A stretch of DNA of 64,000 nt from Gyrodactylus bullatarudis (Eukaryota; Platyhelminthes; Monogenea; Gyrodactylidea; Gyrodactylidae), in NCBI GenBank assembly GCA_012064415.1, contig SSNU01000404.1, positions 72,053 through 136,052 on the forward strand, written 5' to 3'. Positions 1 to 12,300 of this stretch are shown here, piece by piece. Position numbers and translations under genes: made by a program. The notes beneath the pieces are model-generated. The model was not told where the DNA came from. It saw only the letters and a program-made list of their open reading frames with translations, and searched no databases. The stretch's first letter is position 1. Each line of letters starts with the position of its first letter.

Positions 1-609
1 GTAGGAAATTGAATTGAGTTTTTCATCTATTATAACTAAGCTAGATATTCCTTTGCTTGTTATACATCCCCAAATCATGACACTGCCACCACCAAATCCT
101 CGTTTGATCTTTGTTGGTTTGGGTTGTTTTTTATCTAACCAGCAAGATGATAGACCATCAGGACCATCTAAGTTAAATTTTTTCTCGTCAGAAAATTATT
201 TTAGTCCAATCCTGATTTTTTCGTAAGCCCATTGCTTTCTTGATTATTTGTCATTTGAATTGAGATTCGGAACCATCTTAGGCTTACCCCAAAAGAGGTT
301 CAGACTATTCTTCAATTTTCTCTCAATTGTCCTTATACTGACGTTTAAATTACATTCTAATTTAATCTGAGATGCACTCAAGTGATTTTTTATAGCCAAA
401 TCTTTGATTTTTTTCGACAGAGAGTTTGGAATTAAAGCCTTTAACCTCTTCAGGGGTTTTTTCTTCAGAAATATCTTAATTATGGTTCTAGTTGTCCATC
501 CCATAATATTTGCAATTTTCCTCATACTTAAGCCATCATCTCGCAGCGCTATTGCTCGATCTTTCTCTATATTTGTCAACTTCGAATAATTCGGTTTTTT
601 GTTCTCCAT
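1..609 (-). pseudogene. Tc1/mariner-type transposase remnant, cut by the left window edge
   Basis: Reading leftwards from an ATG at 609, the first 121 codons give a paired helix-turn-helix region typical of Tc1/mariner transposases (RDDGLSMRKIANIMGWTTRTI, then a second unit KNHLSASQIKLECNLNVSIRT). After a stop at about 246 the homology goes on: around 183 the catalytic-core start FSDEKKFNLDGPDG appears, then RGFGGGSVMIWGCI near 80-120, both hallmarks of the DDE/DDD domain. Stops and at least one frame change separate the pieces, so the copy is dead. The second and third acidic residues would lie outside the window. It sits downstream of the last visible RFX exon, probably in an RFX intron. 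No terminal inverted repeat was found on the visible side. Confidence 0.85.
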
Positions 610-960
610 TTAGGAATTTATGAAAAAAAATTTGGTAATAGAAATATTAATGCCAGATCTTGAATCTGAGTTTCTCGTAATTGAGTTTCAATTGTTCAAC
701 TAATCAAAAAATGATCAAAAGTAAGTGTATACTTTAATTTGTCGTCGTTATTTTTAATGATTGATAGTAAATTTAGTTTGAATGAATAACGCTGAGAGTA
801 AATACACATGTGTAAACAGATTCATGTGTAGAATTTTCTGCCCTATCGAATAATGTATATTACATCTTGATAATGCCTTTTTCTAAATAATTAGAAGATA
901 TTTTATAACTGTATACTTTTTTATGTCGACCACTATATATCAGAATTAAAATATATTTAC

Positions 961-3090
961 CTAAATTTGGAGGAATTGGTAAGCCACAAGCTGTACAAAT
1001 ATCCTCAAGATTAGGCAATGTAGAATTCGCTTCGCCCAAATAATTCGCATGATTTGATTGAATATGGCCGAAGGAGCTTTTTGATGACGCTTGTTCTGGG
1101 TTACACCCAGTAGAAGAAGAGACAATGTTTTCATTATAGTTTTGTAATCCTTGATCGGAAGCAGAACCACTGTTCATTACTGAGGAAGATGAACCACATG
1201 ATCCAGGATAGTAAGAACTATTTGAAAGTGGTTTATATCTTTTTGAAAAATAAATGAATTTTGGACAACAACCAAATAACAACAAAATGAGCTTACTTAT
1301 CAGAGACATTAACCTTCCATTCATTTTCAACATTGCAATTACCATTTCTAGAATAATTGGAGTTATAGGATCGATTTTGGAATGAATTCTCTTCTATGTA
1401 ATGATTTAAATGAGATGTTGGTTTTATTCTAATTCCATAATAATGATATTTAGAATTGCCTCTGGTTCCAAGCCGTCGAGTTCTTAGTCCAAGAAAAACA
1501 GATCTTATTAACTTGCCAAAACTGGCGGGATTCATCGGCTCTAATTTATGCTCATGACAATGCTGAAGATAATGAAAGTAGAGAGTACTCCTTGGCAAGC
1601 TTACGCCGTCGGCTGTTTCATAATTATTCAAGAGCCAGTTTACAGTGACAGGACTAGCCTTTGCAGTATGGGATAAACTGTTTGCTTGATCTTCCTCACT
1701 AATTAAGCTTTGCCCTTGTATAAGATATGTTGCGGAAAGATTCTCCGGTCCGTTAGAGGAGCCAGATGAATTAGCATTTCTTGAACAATTCAAAGATCCA
1801 CTATTAATAAAACTTTGATCTGATGAATTTTGAATGCAAATTGATTGATCAGTAGACGATGAATTGTTTGAGATAACCTGTCCTGAATTTGGATGATAGT
1901 AAGAATTATTTTCGCCTACTGTATATATTACAGAGCCATAATCTTGGTATTGTCTAAACAGAAAAAAGATTATATAAATCTGGTGATATGAATAAATTCT
2001 TTACAAATCGTTTCTGTATTGGACTTCGAAAACTCAAAATAATTAGGGATGATTACATTTTTGTTGGTGCACAATCAAGGTACTAGATATTATCTAGTAG
2101 ATACTTAAATTTTTTATATTTACAAATGGCAAAGTTTTGGTTATTGTCCTTCATTTTTTTCTTTATCCAGTACATAATTTTATTGAAACTATTTTACTGA
2201 GCTCAAATATTGAAACAAGAAGTTAATCATCGTTTTATTAAGAAATTTTTCATATGAAAAATTACCTAATAGGTATTACTCAGTGGTAATATATATTTTT
2301 CAAAAAAAAAAATATAAATTTTTTCAGTAATTTCCAACTTCAAATAAAAACAGTCCAACATAAATGTAATATACCCTAATTTATACACATGCAGAAAATT
2401 TGAGAAATAATTGAACCTGTCCAGATGTAGTTTGATCATTCAGAAAAAATAGTAAAAGTATTTCGAAATATACATGCTCGATAATGATAATATGGATTAA
2501 GCAAATATTCGATTTCATTCATGCCAAAATGGGAATAATCATGCTAATTAGGTAATATATCATTCAAGTTATTATAAATTTCATTTTAATCATCCAGAGA
2601 AAATGAAAATAAAAATATAAATGCAATGTTACTTTTTGTTAGCACAGGATATTATGATTCGATGTTTAGTACGTATTGACTTACTTGATGTTTGAAATAT
2701 AAACAAATTTAAATTAATTCACTTGAATACTTTTATAACTTGAAAGACATGATAGAAATGCATATTATACAATGCATACACTCACATGTGACCATTTTGA
2801 GGACTATAAATCGCTTGATCTGTTGTAGAGTGATCAACATAGTGATTTGGATAGATAGTCTGGATTGTCTGAGCTGTTGAAGTGTCACCATCATGAATTG
2901 TAATAGTTCCACTCTCATCTAAAATTTAAAGAGAATAATGATTTTCCTTTTTAAGGAAAGTATGTAAAAGTATAGTGAACATACCAATTTTACCGACTAT
3001 TAACTGATGGCCATTATGTTGAATTATGGCATGGTTTTTGGGCCCAACTTGAATAACATTATTTGATGCTGATGATTGCATATCCGCATT
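961..3090 (-). CDS. RFX: RFX1/2/3-type winged-helix transcription factor (partial gene)
   Basis: Regulatory factor X proteins bind X-box promoter motifs; the RFX1/2/3 subclass drives ciliary genes in animals. Four exons are visible: 2985-3090, 2786-2918, 1297-1953 and 961-1238. Introns are 66, 832 and 58 nt, and phases agree. The likely start is ATG at 3081, but an acceptor at 3091-3092 shows a further 5' exon or a trans-splice site. After a Gln/Ser/Asn-rich activation-like N-terminus, exon 3 encodes the complete DNA-binding domain: TVNWLLNNYETADGVSLPRS, then ASFGKLIRSVFLGLRTRRLG and TRGNSKYHYYGIRIKP, matching the RFX1-3 group almost residue for residue. The last exon carries HANYLGEANSTLPNLEDI, like the conserved region after the DBD, and ends at a good donor (960). 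The dimerisation part of the protein must lie left of the window. About 390 aa of a usual 700-900 are seen. Confidence 0.93.
1954..2785 (-). other. RFX intron, no coding content seen
   Basis: This 832-nt AT-rich stretch between two RFX coding exons has GT-AG borders on the minus strand. I see no transposon, RNA gene or conserved reading frame in it. Confidence 0.7.
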
Positions 3091-3518
3091 CTGAAATAAT
3101 AAAAATAGTTAAGATTGAGACAATTTAGATTCAATTAATTTTACTTGATATCGAATATTAAAAGTGATTAAAGTATCTAAATGTGAAATGGATAATTAGC
3201 AATGGTATAAATAGTACCTATGGTGATTATTTGGTCAAAATATGAAACTTACAGAGATTATCCAAGTAAATGTCACTCAGCAATGGTTGCTAGTTACACT
3301 ATAAACATAACTGTTTCGTTATAACAAAAATTTTAAACAATTCATATCAAAGTTTAAAACTATTCACGTAATTTGTAAAAGGCAATATTTCGAACTTGAT
3401 ATATTTTTTATTAATAAAATTTATTCAGAATAAATTATTCATTAAATTCATTCATTCATTAAATCCGTAATTTATAATATATTAAAATTAGACTTGAATT
3501 CTGAAATTCTCAAATCAT

Positions 3519-3600
3519 AAATAAAAATTAGTAAATGTAGATTTAATTGGAATATAACCAACCTTTTTCCAATTAAATCTACTTTTACTAATTTTTATTT
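3519..3600. repeat. 33-bp near-perfect inverted repeat (hairpin)
   Basis: Left arm 3519-3551 and right arm 3568-3600 are reverse complements with a single mismatch, around a loop of about 16 nt. Weaker pairing continues outward on both sides (TCTGAAAT near 3500 and ATTTCAGA near 3604). It lies between the 5' end of RFX and the 3' end of ATPAF2. It could be a small fold-back MITE or a hairpin RNA precursor; no coding role is likely. Confidence 0.8.
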
Positions 3601-3928
3601 AAGATTTCAGATTCCATCATGGAAAAAAAACAATTTTCCTATTCTCAAATCATGTTAACCGTTCATAAGTATGAAAAATTTCCAAATTTATTTTCTGGGC
3701 TGAAGCTCAGATTAGTAAGATCAGTAACAAGAATAATATCCCTTAAAACCTTGTGTGATCATTTTAAAAAGAACATCATTCCAAAGAACTACAATAACTT
3801 GAACGACTTCTTTTTCTTATACATTGTACATAAAAATATTTTGTATATAAGAAATTCAAATACATAAATTTCTATTAGGAAGTATAATTTTAAATCGAAT
3901 GAAAAATGTTTATGTCAAAAATTTTTAT

Positions 3929-4782
3929 TTAATACTTTTTGATATATTTGGATAGTCCAACTAATATTAAAGATCCAGAGACTCTTGCTGTTAAATCTGT
4001 CTTATCTAAATCATGGCTCCAAGGAACATTTCCCCATTTATTTTCTTGATGAATTAATTCAAGCCGACTTAGTTCAACTGCTTTTTCAGCATTTATTATA
4101 TTATCAGCTGCACTTAAGCCAATAGTCACTGATTTCAAAGATTCAATTAAAAAACGAAGACCAACAAAAGCCCAATCATTCATTTTCATGAGATAATTCT
4201 CGATTTCTACTATCTCTTCCTTAGAGTATTTACATTCTTCGAATAAAGAACTTTTTGTCTTGATATCTGTTGAGTATTTTTCATTAACGTGATTAATTAT
4301 AGGCGTCCATGATTCTTTTTGTAAAGTATATAACTCTTTATCAGTTTCTTCAGCCCAATAGCTGACAGTATCTGTGTAAAGATATTCAAGCAATTTCTTG
4401 ACTTCTTTGCTTCTATCTTCAGACTGGGATTTATCAATAACTGTGTTACAAAGTTGAGTCTATTTTATAATAAAAATGATGATAATTAGTAGTTACCAAA
4501 TGCATAGAAGCTCGTCTGATTTTTGGATATTGAATATCCCATTCATTAGCGACAACATACGCTAAACCTTCGTATGGAACTTTGAAAGTATTTCCCATTG
4601 GTGTTTTCAAACGCTTATTATCAAGGACAATTTCATAAGAGTATTTGTCATCTTCTTTACTTTCAAGGACATTAACATTTTTGAAGAATTTCTTAATATT
4701 ATCTAATTTATGATTAGTTATAGCTATATTTACACTTGTCAAAATTGAAAAATGCAAGATTTCTCTTGAAAAGCCTTATCAT
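3929..4782 (-). CDS. ATPAF2: ATP synthase mitochondrial F1 complex assembly factor 2 (ATP12 family)
   Basis: ATP12 is a mitochondrial matrix chaperone that binds the F1 alpha subunit during assembly of ATP synthase. Three exons (4734-4782, 4497-4702, 3929-4459) sum to 786 nt, 261 aa plus stop, with GT-AG introns of only 31 nt (4703-4733) and 37 nt (4460-4496). Exon 1 encodes MIRLFKRNLAFFNFDK, short, basic and lacking acidic residues until its end, as expected of a matrix-targeting presequence. Family blocks follow in order: FKVPYEGLAYVVANEWD, the MHL..TQLCNT junction, LEYLYTDTVSYWAEE, NDWAFVGLRFLIESLKS, AEKAVELSRLELIHQENKWG and VPWSHDLDKTDL. Vertebrate ATPAF2 is about 289 aa, so this is a slightly compact full-length copy. 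A LINE ends about 120 bp upstream of the start, so the promoter must be short or lie in transposon sequence. Confidence 0.93.
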
Positions 4783-4899
4783 TTTGAAATTTGCAGTTAT
4801 TAAAACAAGACACATAATTTGATATAAAAATTTTAAATTAAAAATTTTGAATAAATTATTTATTAACATAATAATCAAATTTGGAATAGAAATTTTTAA

Positions 4900-7800
4900 T
4901 TTAAAAATAAGAATTATGTACAATATATATAGGATCATATAAAGAAAATAGATTTTGAATAGGTCATGAGATGATGGCACAAGTTCTATGAGAAAGTTGC
5001 AAGTTGATTTTAAGTTCCCTGAGGGAATTTTTGCAATGTTGATTCTCAGTCTCGCTTGCAATGGGAGGATGTTGTTTAAAAGGATTGAGTAACCTCTTTG
5101 GTTTCTTGTGTTGTGCGATGGAGCTCTATTGGGCATTGTTGAGTTGTAAAGAATAACGGATGACGAGATTCTTCTAATCCAGATAGGGAAAAGAGATGCT
5201 AACCTTAGGCATTCTCTGTAGCTTTGCATTCCGAAACAAGATTTTAAGAATTCAAATTGGACTTGTTTAATCTTTTTGGTCGACTCATTAGATATTCCCA
5301 GGACCAGAGCAGCAGCGTAGTCGAATTTGGAGAGGATAAAAGATTTAAATAGAGTCAGCTTCAGGTGGGGACAATTGACGAATTTAGTGATTAAAAAATA
5401 AATAACGATTTTAAGAGATCATTGATGTGTGGCTTTATTCTGAGTTTGTGATCATAATGGAGACCCAGGTCTTTGATTTTGAGGACTATCAGCTGATAGA
5501 GAGTAGGATTGAGACAATCTAGTCGGTTGTTGTGGTTCAGTAACATGAATTTTGTTTTGTCATGGTTTATTTCTAGACCAATGGAATCAAGGGAGGATCG
5601 AATATGGTCAAGTTCATCTTTGATGAGGTCATTATTGAAGTTAGGAATGATTATTTTAAGATCGTCAGCATATTTATAGAATTTTACTTCGCTACTTGAG
5701 GGTTTGATCTTTGAGAAGACTAAATTGAAGAGGAGGGGGCCGACAATAGAACCCTGTGGGACTCCTGAGTTGATGTTCAGGGAGGAAGATTCTTCTTTGT
5801 TGAAAAATAATAAGTTCATTGTCCAGTTGATAATATATGGATTTATGTCACATTCAATGAGTTGATTCTGGATTATGTTGAAGGGTATTTTATCGAATGC
5901 TTTACGGATATCCAAAAAAATTACTGCACATGGTATTTTCTTATACCTGAGGTTCTCAGCGTTGTCCATGAAGGCTAATAGATTAGTTGAGGTGCTTCTT
6001 TTAGTTAAAAATCCGTGTTGAGAGTCATCTAAAGTCTTGATATTAATACTTTTGGAGATGAGGTGGGTAACGATCATGTCAATAAGACTGAGGAATATTG
6101 GCAGATTAGAGATGGGCCTATAGTCTGATTCTGCTGTGGGTGAGAAAATCTTTGGGATGGGCGTAATTTTGACGTTTTTCCAGTCCGAGGGGATTAAGTT
6201 TTGAAATAGTAGATGTGAGAGAAAATTAGCCATTTTGGTGAAAAATTGATCAGGTAAGGTTAAGAGGAGTTCCATGGAGTTGAAGTGGATATCTTTCCTC
6301 CTTTTGGAGTTGGAGTCAAGAATGAGGTCGAGTAACAGTTCTCTTGTAATCGAGGGTGGAACTAAATTTCGAACTTGAACAGGAGCCAGGTGGGGTGGGG
6401 AATCGGAGAATACAGATTTGAAAAATAAATTGAGGGATTCTGCTGAGATTTGTGAGGTGTTCATTGGTGGTTTTGATTTGTTGACGAGATATTTAAGCTT
6501 CTTCCAGGCTTTAGAAGGTTGAGATTTTAGGTCATCTTGAATTGATTTTTCAAAGATTGTTTGATTGATTGAGGAGTAACTTCCAGACTGTTTTTGGAGA
6601 GTCTTCTGGCTCTTTTAATGATGAAATAAAAGAGGTTAGAGTTAAAATGCGGAGAGAATATAAAGTCTTCCATTGACAGATAAAGTTGTCTGAAGTGTGA
6701 GATGCTGGTGGTATAATGTGATGAATTGGAATTATAGTGATTGTAATTATATCCCATTTCGAATGTCAGTAAGAGATGGTCTGAAGAATTTGTCACTAGG
6801 TTGGAAGAGCACTTCAAGTCTTGGATGTTAGTGAATAATAGATCAAGGTAATTGGATGGGTTCAGTCTAGATGGTTTGTCTGCCTTTCGGGATAAGTGAA
6901 GAGAACTTGCAAATTAAATTAAAGGTGAGTTAAAATCAAGCATTTCTGGGGTGTAGGTCGGGTGATTAAAATCACCGCATAGGATTATATTATGGTTAAA
7001 TGAGCTTTTTAGAGGAGAAAGCAAGCTTATTAGTTTTAGTTCCGAATGCTTGTTAGCAGGTGGAGGATTGTAAGTCAGAATTATTGTAGCATTGGAGTTT
7101 GTATTTTGCTCACTAATATTAAAAGCAATAAGTTCGGGATTGTCTGAATTTAGGAGGACATGGTAGGTTAACTCAGATGAGATGAATGCAATGACACCAC
7201 CGCCTTTGATTTGTGGTCTGTCTGACCTGATAATATTATAGCTTGAGATTTGGATATCATTTGAGGAGATGTGGGGTTTTAGCCAAGATTCAGTTATTAG
7301 AACAATTTGAGGTTTCATCTTTTCTATGATCTGTTTGAGTGTAAATATTGATCTAATGAGTGATCTAATATTCCAGAGAATAATTGTTAATTTATTGACG
7401 GGAGTTATTTCGGCAGTGGAGTTCCAGTGACCCGTTGAAAATTTGAGGAAGTGGATGTTGTTTCGTCGGAAATGTTGCGGACATTGGATGAGGATTCATT
7501 AATGTTAACGTTGGTGTGAGAAATTCTCCTGACTTTGAATGTTCGTGACGAGTTAGGAGTAGGAGTGTTTTGTTTAGCATTGAATATAAAAGGATTGTTG
7601 ATATGATTTGGAGTTATGACAGGGACAACAGGACCTTTATTGTGGGTGCTATTATTCAGGCTAGCAAGTTTTGATGTGGTAGGAGGAGCTAATACCGGAG
7701 TACGGCCGTTAGATGTCGAGATAACTTGAGAAGTAGTGGCTTCCTTTGTGTCATTGGTTTGGATTACGCATTGAGGTTGAGTAGTGGCAGTGGAAGTGTA

Positions 7801-8120
7801 TGGACGTTGAGGTTGGTTTGTATGGACATCCTTATTTGTTGAAGGTTTTCTTTGATCAATAGGTATTGACCTTGTTATTTTTATACCTTTTTGTATGAAT
7901 TCATCAAAAATGAGTTTATAGAAATGAGTAGTGGTTTGACTGTATAGGATTTGCGTTATGGAATGAGATGGAGAATTTGATGTCCGGAAGCAGATTTTTT
8001 ATGAAGTTTGCAACTTCTGCAATATTAAAATTAGGGTGCATAATTCCTCTCACGATGAGACTATGAGAATTAGGCTTACTGAGATTGGATGGCGAAAGAT
8101 GATTAGATTGGCCAGTGTTG
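4900..8120 (-). mobile_element. Decayed APE-type non-LTR retrotransposon (LINE) with ORF1 and ORF2 remains
   Basis: On the minus strand the order is ORF1-like, endonuclease, reverse transcriptase, C-terminal domain. ORF1-like sequence (about 8110-7392) contains RGIMHPNFNIAEVANFIKNL, then a Ser/Thr/Pro/Asn-rich region. The endonuclease starts near 7390 (LWNIRSLI, LITESWLKPH, GGGVIAFIS, ILCGDFNHP). The RT (6464-5391) has ITPIPK, RPISNLPIFLSLID, VIFLDIRKAFDKI, NSGVPQGSIVGPLLFNLVFS and the catalytic KYADDLKI. A C-terminal region (FDYAAALVLGISNES, GMQSYRECLRLASLFPIW) runs to about 4950. It is not functional: there is an in-frame stop after FNSPLI near 6914, a frame change near 6527-6540 and another near 5391. 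The clade is not certain (Jockey/CR1/L2 group by layout). It lies just upstream of ATPAF2 in the same orientation. Confidence 0.88.
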
Positions 8121-8217
8121 TATCTCGCTCTTTGATTGGAATTGCTAATACATCATAATACATCTTTAATTTCATCTTTTTTGATTTAAATTGAGATCCT
8201 GTGAAATTGTAATCATG

Positions 8218-8395
8218 AAACAAGAAAACAAAATCTTAGTTGCTCAACTCGCTCGAGAAGGCTTAACTTAAAACTTCAGAAAAGATATGTTGCACCTGAT
8301 GTTGCTGATGGGTATGATATGATCCAAAAAGCTTTTGAGGAAGTTAATTCAGATGTCATGAAGAATTGTTTTAAAGCTTCTACAGCTAATTAATA
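8218..8395 (+). pseudogene. Tigger/pogo-like transposase C-terminal scrap
   Basis: From an ATG at about 8218 the reading begins MKQENKILVAQLAREGLT and stops. In another frame VAPDVADGYDMIQKAFEEV then SDVMKNCFKASTAN and a stop follow. The pattern 'decide/emit ... V..C F.KA' resembles the end of the DDE domain in Tigger/pogo transposases, where an NCFRKAG-like motif is common. The match is short, so the assignment is tentative. Its stop codon lies within the left arm of the adjoining 30-bp inverted repeat. Confidence 0.4.
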
Positions 8396-8495
8396 TGAAG
8401 ATGGGAATTTATGATTTTTACAAAAGTATAAATCTTTTCATCAAGATTTTTTGGAATCATCATAGATCATAAATTCCCATCTTCATATTAATTAG
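8386..8495. repeat. Perfect 30-bp inverted repeat, transposon-end hairpin
   Basis: 8386-8415 and 8466-8495 are exact reverse complements (core ATGAAGATGGGAATTTATGA) with a 50-nt loop. The terminal motif ATGAAGATGRGAATTTA recurs at both ends of the fold-back element at 38935-39561, so both probably belong to one inverted-repeat transposon lineage. Confidence 0.85.
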
Positions 8496-9350
8496 GTTTA
8501 TAATATGGAGCATAAACCAGATTCCACAACAAAATCCAAACAGAACTGTTTAATTGAATTACTTTAATAAATAAATATTTTTATTACTAAGGATCTTTTT
8601 TTTGATTTTTCTTGATACAAAAATAATTCATGTTTCGAATGACACCTAAGTTCAAATTTATCCGATGACTTCTCCCATCTGGCATTGAATTTAGCACCCT
8701 TAGAAATGATGATGATTCATTTGTTTGCTTTGGAGGTAGAGCAAGCCCTTTTCACACCTAGGATATGTTTGAGAAAAATAGAGAAAAAGATTTAAAAATA
8801 ATTTCCATAAATTTATGAGAAACTTAAACTCGATCTAGATAGATTAATTTGAATATAAGATATACAGTAGATTATATGGTTCTGATATAAAGAAAACAAT
8901 CTTTACAATGGTGTAAAAATCAAGAAAAACTAATTTTTGAAATTCAAAACTCTTGCTAAGTCTACTTTAAAGTAATGATACAAAAATTTATATTTATTTT
9001 GGGTGTATAGAGGAAGGGGGTTAATTTTCCACATCCATCTCTGGGGTATACCTGTAATTTAAAAATATTACACTTAAAAATTATACAGAATATGTATATA
9101 TATATAATATATTATAGAATCTATAGTATAGATATACTATACTAGATTTTCATTGGGAAAAAATAGAATTTAAATCACATTATATATCTAGTAGATATTA
9201 TTTTTTCATGACTACTATTAAGTAAAAGGCAATAAACTAATATAAATAAAATGTTTAAAATCAAAACCAATAATTCTTTATATAAAATTTGTTTAATTTA
9301 ATGAATTCCGAATATGAATGAACTATGTATATTTTTATTCAAATATAATT
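8496..9350. other. Intergenic or 3'-flanking sequence, nothing recognised
   Basis: AT-rich sequence between the 30-bp hairpin and the stop codon of the dynein gene. It has TA-rich runs (about 9090-9140) but no coding exon, RNA gene or transposon that I could support. Confidence 0.6.
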
Positions 9351-12300
9351 TTAGTCATCTTCACATAGTAACGCAGATCCCATAAGAATCCAATGATCAC
9401 TTGATTTATCTTTTGGTACTGTCAATGGAATGCTTATAATATAATTATTCGACATTCCAGTAGTGTTCAAGGTACCAGCTCTCTTTTTTGTCTTGTAAAG
9501 GGGTGCTAGATAGTTTTGGTCAGAGTCAAGAAGTATATCTTTACTACTGGGAATAAGGTGAATCACAGGCAGATACGATGTCTGTTCAGTTAGTTCTAAA
9601 TCCTCAATACAATTCAATTCATCATTCCATCTAGATAAAATTATTTTATTATTGTAAATAATAAACTATTCAATGTGAATAGAATGCTATACGATTGAAT
9701 TTGAAAAATTCCAACTTGGGATTCTCAAGACTCAAAACTAAATTGAAAATATTTTTCATTGAAAATCAAGGGCAAAATCTATTCTTTGATGAAAATTCTA
9801 GATGGAAAGGAAAACTAACGAAAAATTATCCATGTAAAGACCATGAATATAAACACCATCACCCGGATGATTCAACTGTTCATCCTGAGGTAATTTTTCT
9901 CCGTATTTAATTTGCTTTTGTAGAACTGATATTTCTTCTTGATTTCGATAAAGACCATTGAAAATTTTGAATTCAAAATTTAACTCATCAATCGGTTTTA
10001 AATGTTTTCTTGCATATGTTTGTAGGACACTAGTGAGGAAGCCTTGTGGAAAAAAGAATCCTGGAAGCCAGTAGGAGGACTGACTTCCGTTCTTGAGCCA
10101 AAAACTGAAAAAATCTATTCTCAAAAGTAAATTCTTCATCCAGTTTGAGAGATTTTTCTCACTCTCATAAGAAACATCTTTCCAATTTTCAGGAACCTGA
10201 TTCATTGCCAAACAATGGTACATGAATTCGAGAGTTTCGGACATAACTGATACACCTTTGACAGCTTTGAGTAAATCTTCAAAACTCTCCTAAATATTAT
10301 AAGAATTAGGCGCAAATATACGGGTACAAAGTGAATCAAGTTTTTACTATCAAAAAATTCGAGTATTAATGTGCCATTAAAAAATAAAATTTTGAGTCTA
10401 TCTAATTGAAAAAATACCCGATTTTTAATTACTTGTATCCTATTTAAGAGCCGGTTGAAACGTTTAACTTCATGAATCAAAACTGTGGAGAGAGGTTGCA
10501 TTCTTTCAAGGTCGTCAAGTTCAAATAAACTCGGTTTTCCTTTAGCCAAGTTTAATTCTTTATTTGATAATGAATCATTTATCTCCTGATAAATTGTCAG
10601 GATAATATCATCTGTGGACCTGGTATCTGAAAGAGTGAGAGATGTCTGGTTTAACTTGAGAACAATTGAAACTAGTCTATGTGATTCATTTATCTGGTAT
10701 TTTGAATCTGCATTGTCTCCCAGGCCAAACAACATTGGACTTTCCTTGATTGGTAGGTGCTCAATGTAATCTTGATATTGTTTCAGAGAGTTTGTATCGA
10801 GTGTATGATAGACACCATCTCTTGTAAAATTGTAATGCTCATTAAGAATGTTTTGATTGAAAAACATCCTCAGCTTGGTACGTAAGCAACGTTGATCAAG
10901 GTGATCAGTTACACGTCCACCATAGATAATCTTGAAAAATATATGAAAACTAAAGATAAGATTCAGGATTAAGAAAAACACAGATATTGATAAACTCCTT
11001 ATGTTTATCGATTAAACCCACCTCTGAAATCAAATAAGTTAATGCTTGCCATTCGATAGAGTTATTTTGACAGAATAATGCCAAGTTCATAAGGGTAAAA
11101 TCTCGATCGATATCATTGAATTCGTATTTAGCATTCCATCCATAAGGTCCATATTTTCTTCTGTCAATTACAACAGAATGAAACAGGCAAAGGCTAAAAA
11201 CAAGTTTGGACCAATGGCTATGAAGTTCTAAAAGATAGAATATATAATCATAAAACATTTTACGTAATTTATATTGGAAGCTCAAAGATCTTACCATGAT
11301 TTTCAAAATATTCAGGCGTCATGGTATGGAAAATTTTTTTCAGACTTGGTCTTATTCCCCTAGGAAGTTCGTTTGTTGTCTTAACTGAATTCTCTAGGAT
11401 ACTTACTGGGAAACCATCATACGGCATAGAAGAAAGATAAAGGCGAAAATTTTTGTGAACGTTTTCTGGAATTTCTAAGATTCCCTTTATAATATCTTCA
11501 AGATTAGGCATCCAACTTGCAGCCAAATGACAATTCTATCCAAAAGATTATAAAATATTAAAAATATATAAAAACTTCAAAGGAGATAATACCTGCAGGA
11601 AAACCCATTTTCCATCTGAAACTGCAGACTCTATGGCATTCTTAGCTATAGGACCTTGTCCTTGGCCTAATGAAATAGCTATAATCTTGTCATTCATGTG
11701 TTTCTCTAGGCAAAACGCTGTAAATTGCTTCATTGGATCAGAGCCGGGCGAAAGGATAAACAGGAGCGGTGTTATATTCGAAATTTCGCTGTATAAATGA
11801 CCAAGATCCATAATGCTACTCTCATTGAATTCATTGCCCAATTTCACCAAGACAAACTGTTTCATAGTGTTAGTAATTAGTCTTTCATCAAGTACACTCA
11901 TTAGTAGCATCTTTTCAAATGGTTTCAATACCTCAGACAAATTTGATTCTGTCATCTCCTCCTCATTGAATGACAAAGAGATATTCCCAAAATTTAGTTT
12001 TATTGACTTTGTACAGAATTCTTCTGTGATTTTTTTGAATTCATCTGATCCATTTCTTTCAAGCTCAACAAGAGAAATCCATTGTTTATTTGTCAGAAAC
12101 TTCATAGTTCTCGGGTCTTGTTCACAGGTCTTCTTATCAACACAGAGATCTCTCAACTTTAAAAAGAAATTGAAATTTTTCATATCTAACTGGTTTTCAT
12201 TCTTCATGATATCTATGGCCATCATGAAAGCAAAAACAAGCTTGTCTTTCTCAAAAAGACCATGTGAAATATTCTTGAAAGATGCCAAAGTTACAGCATT

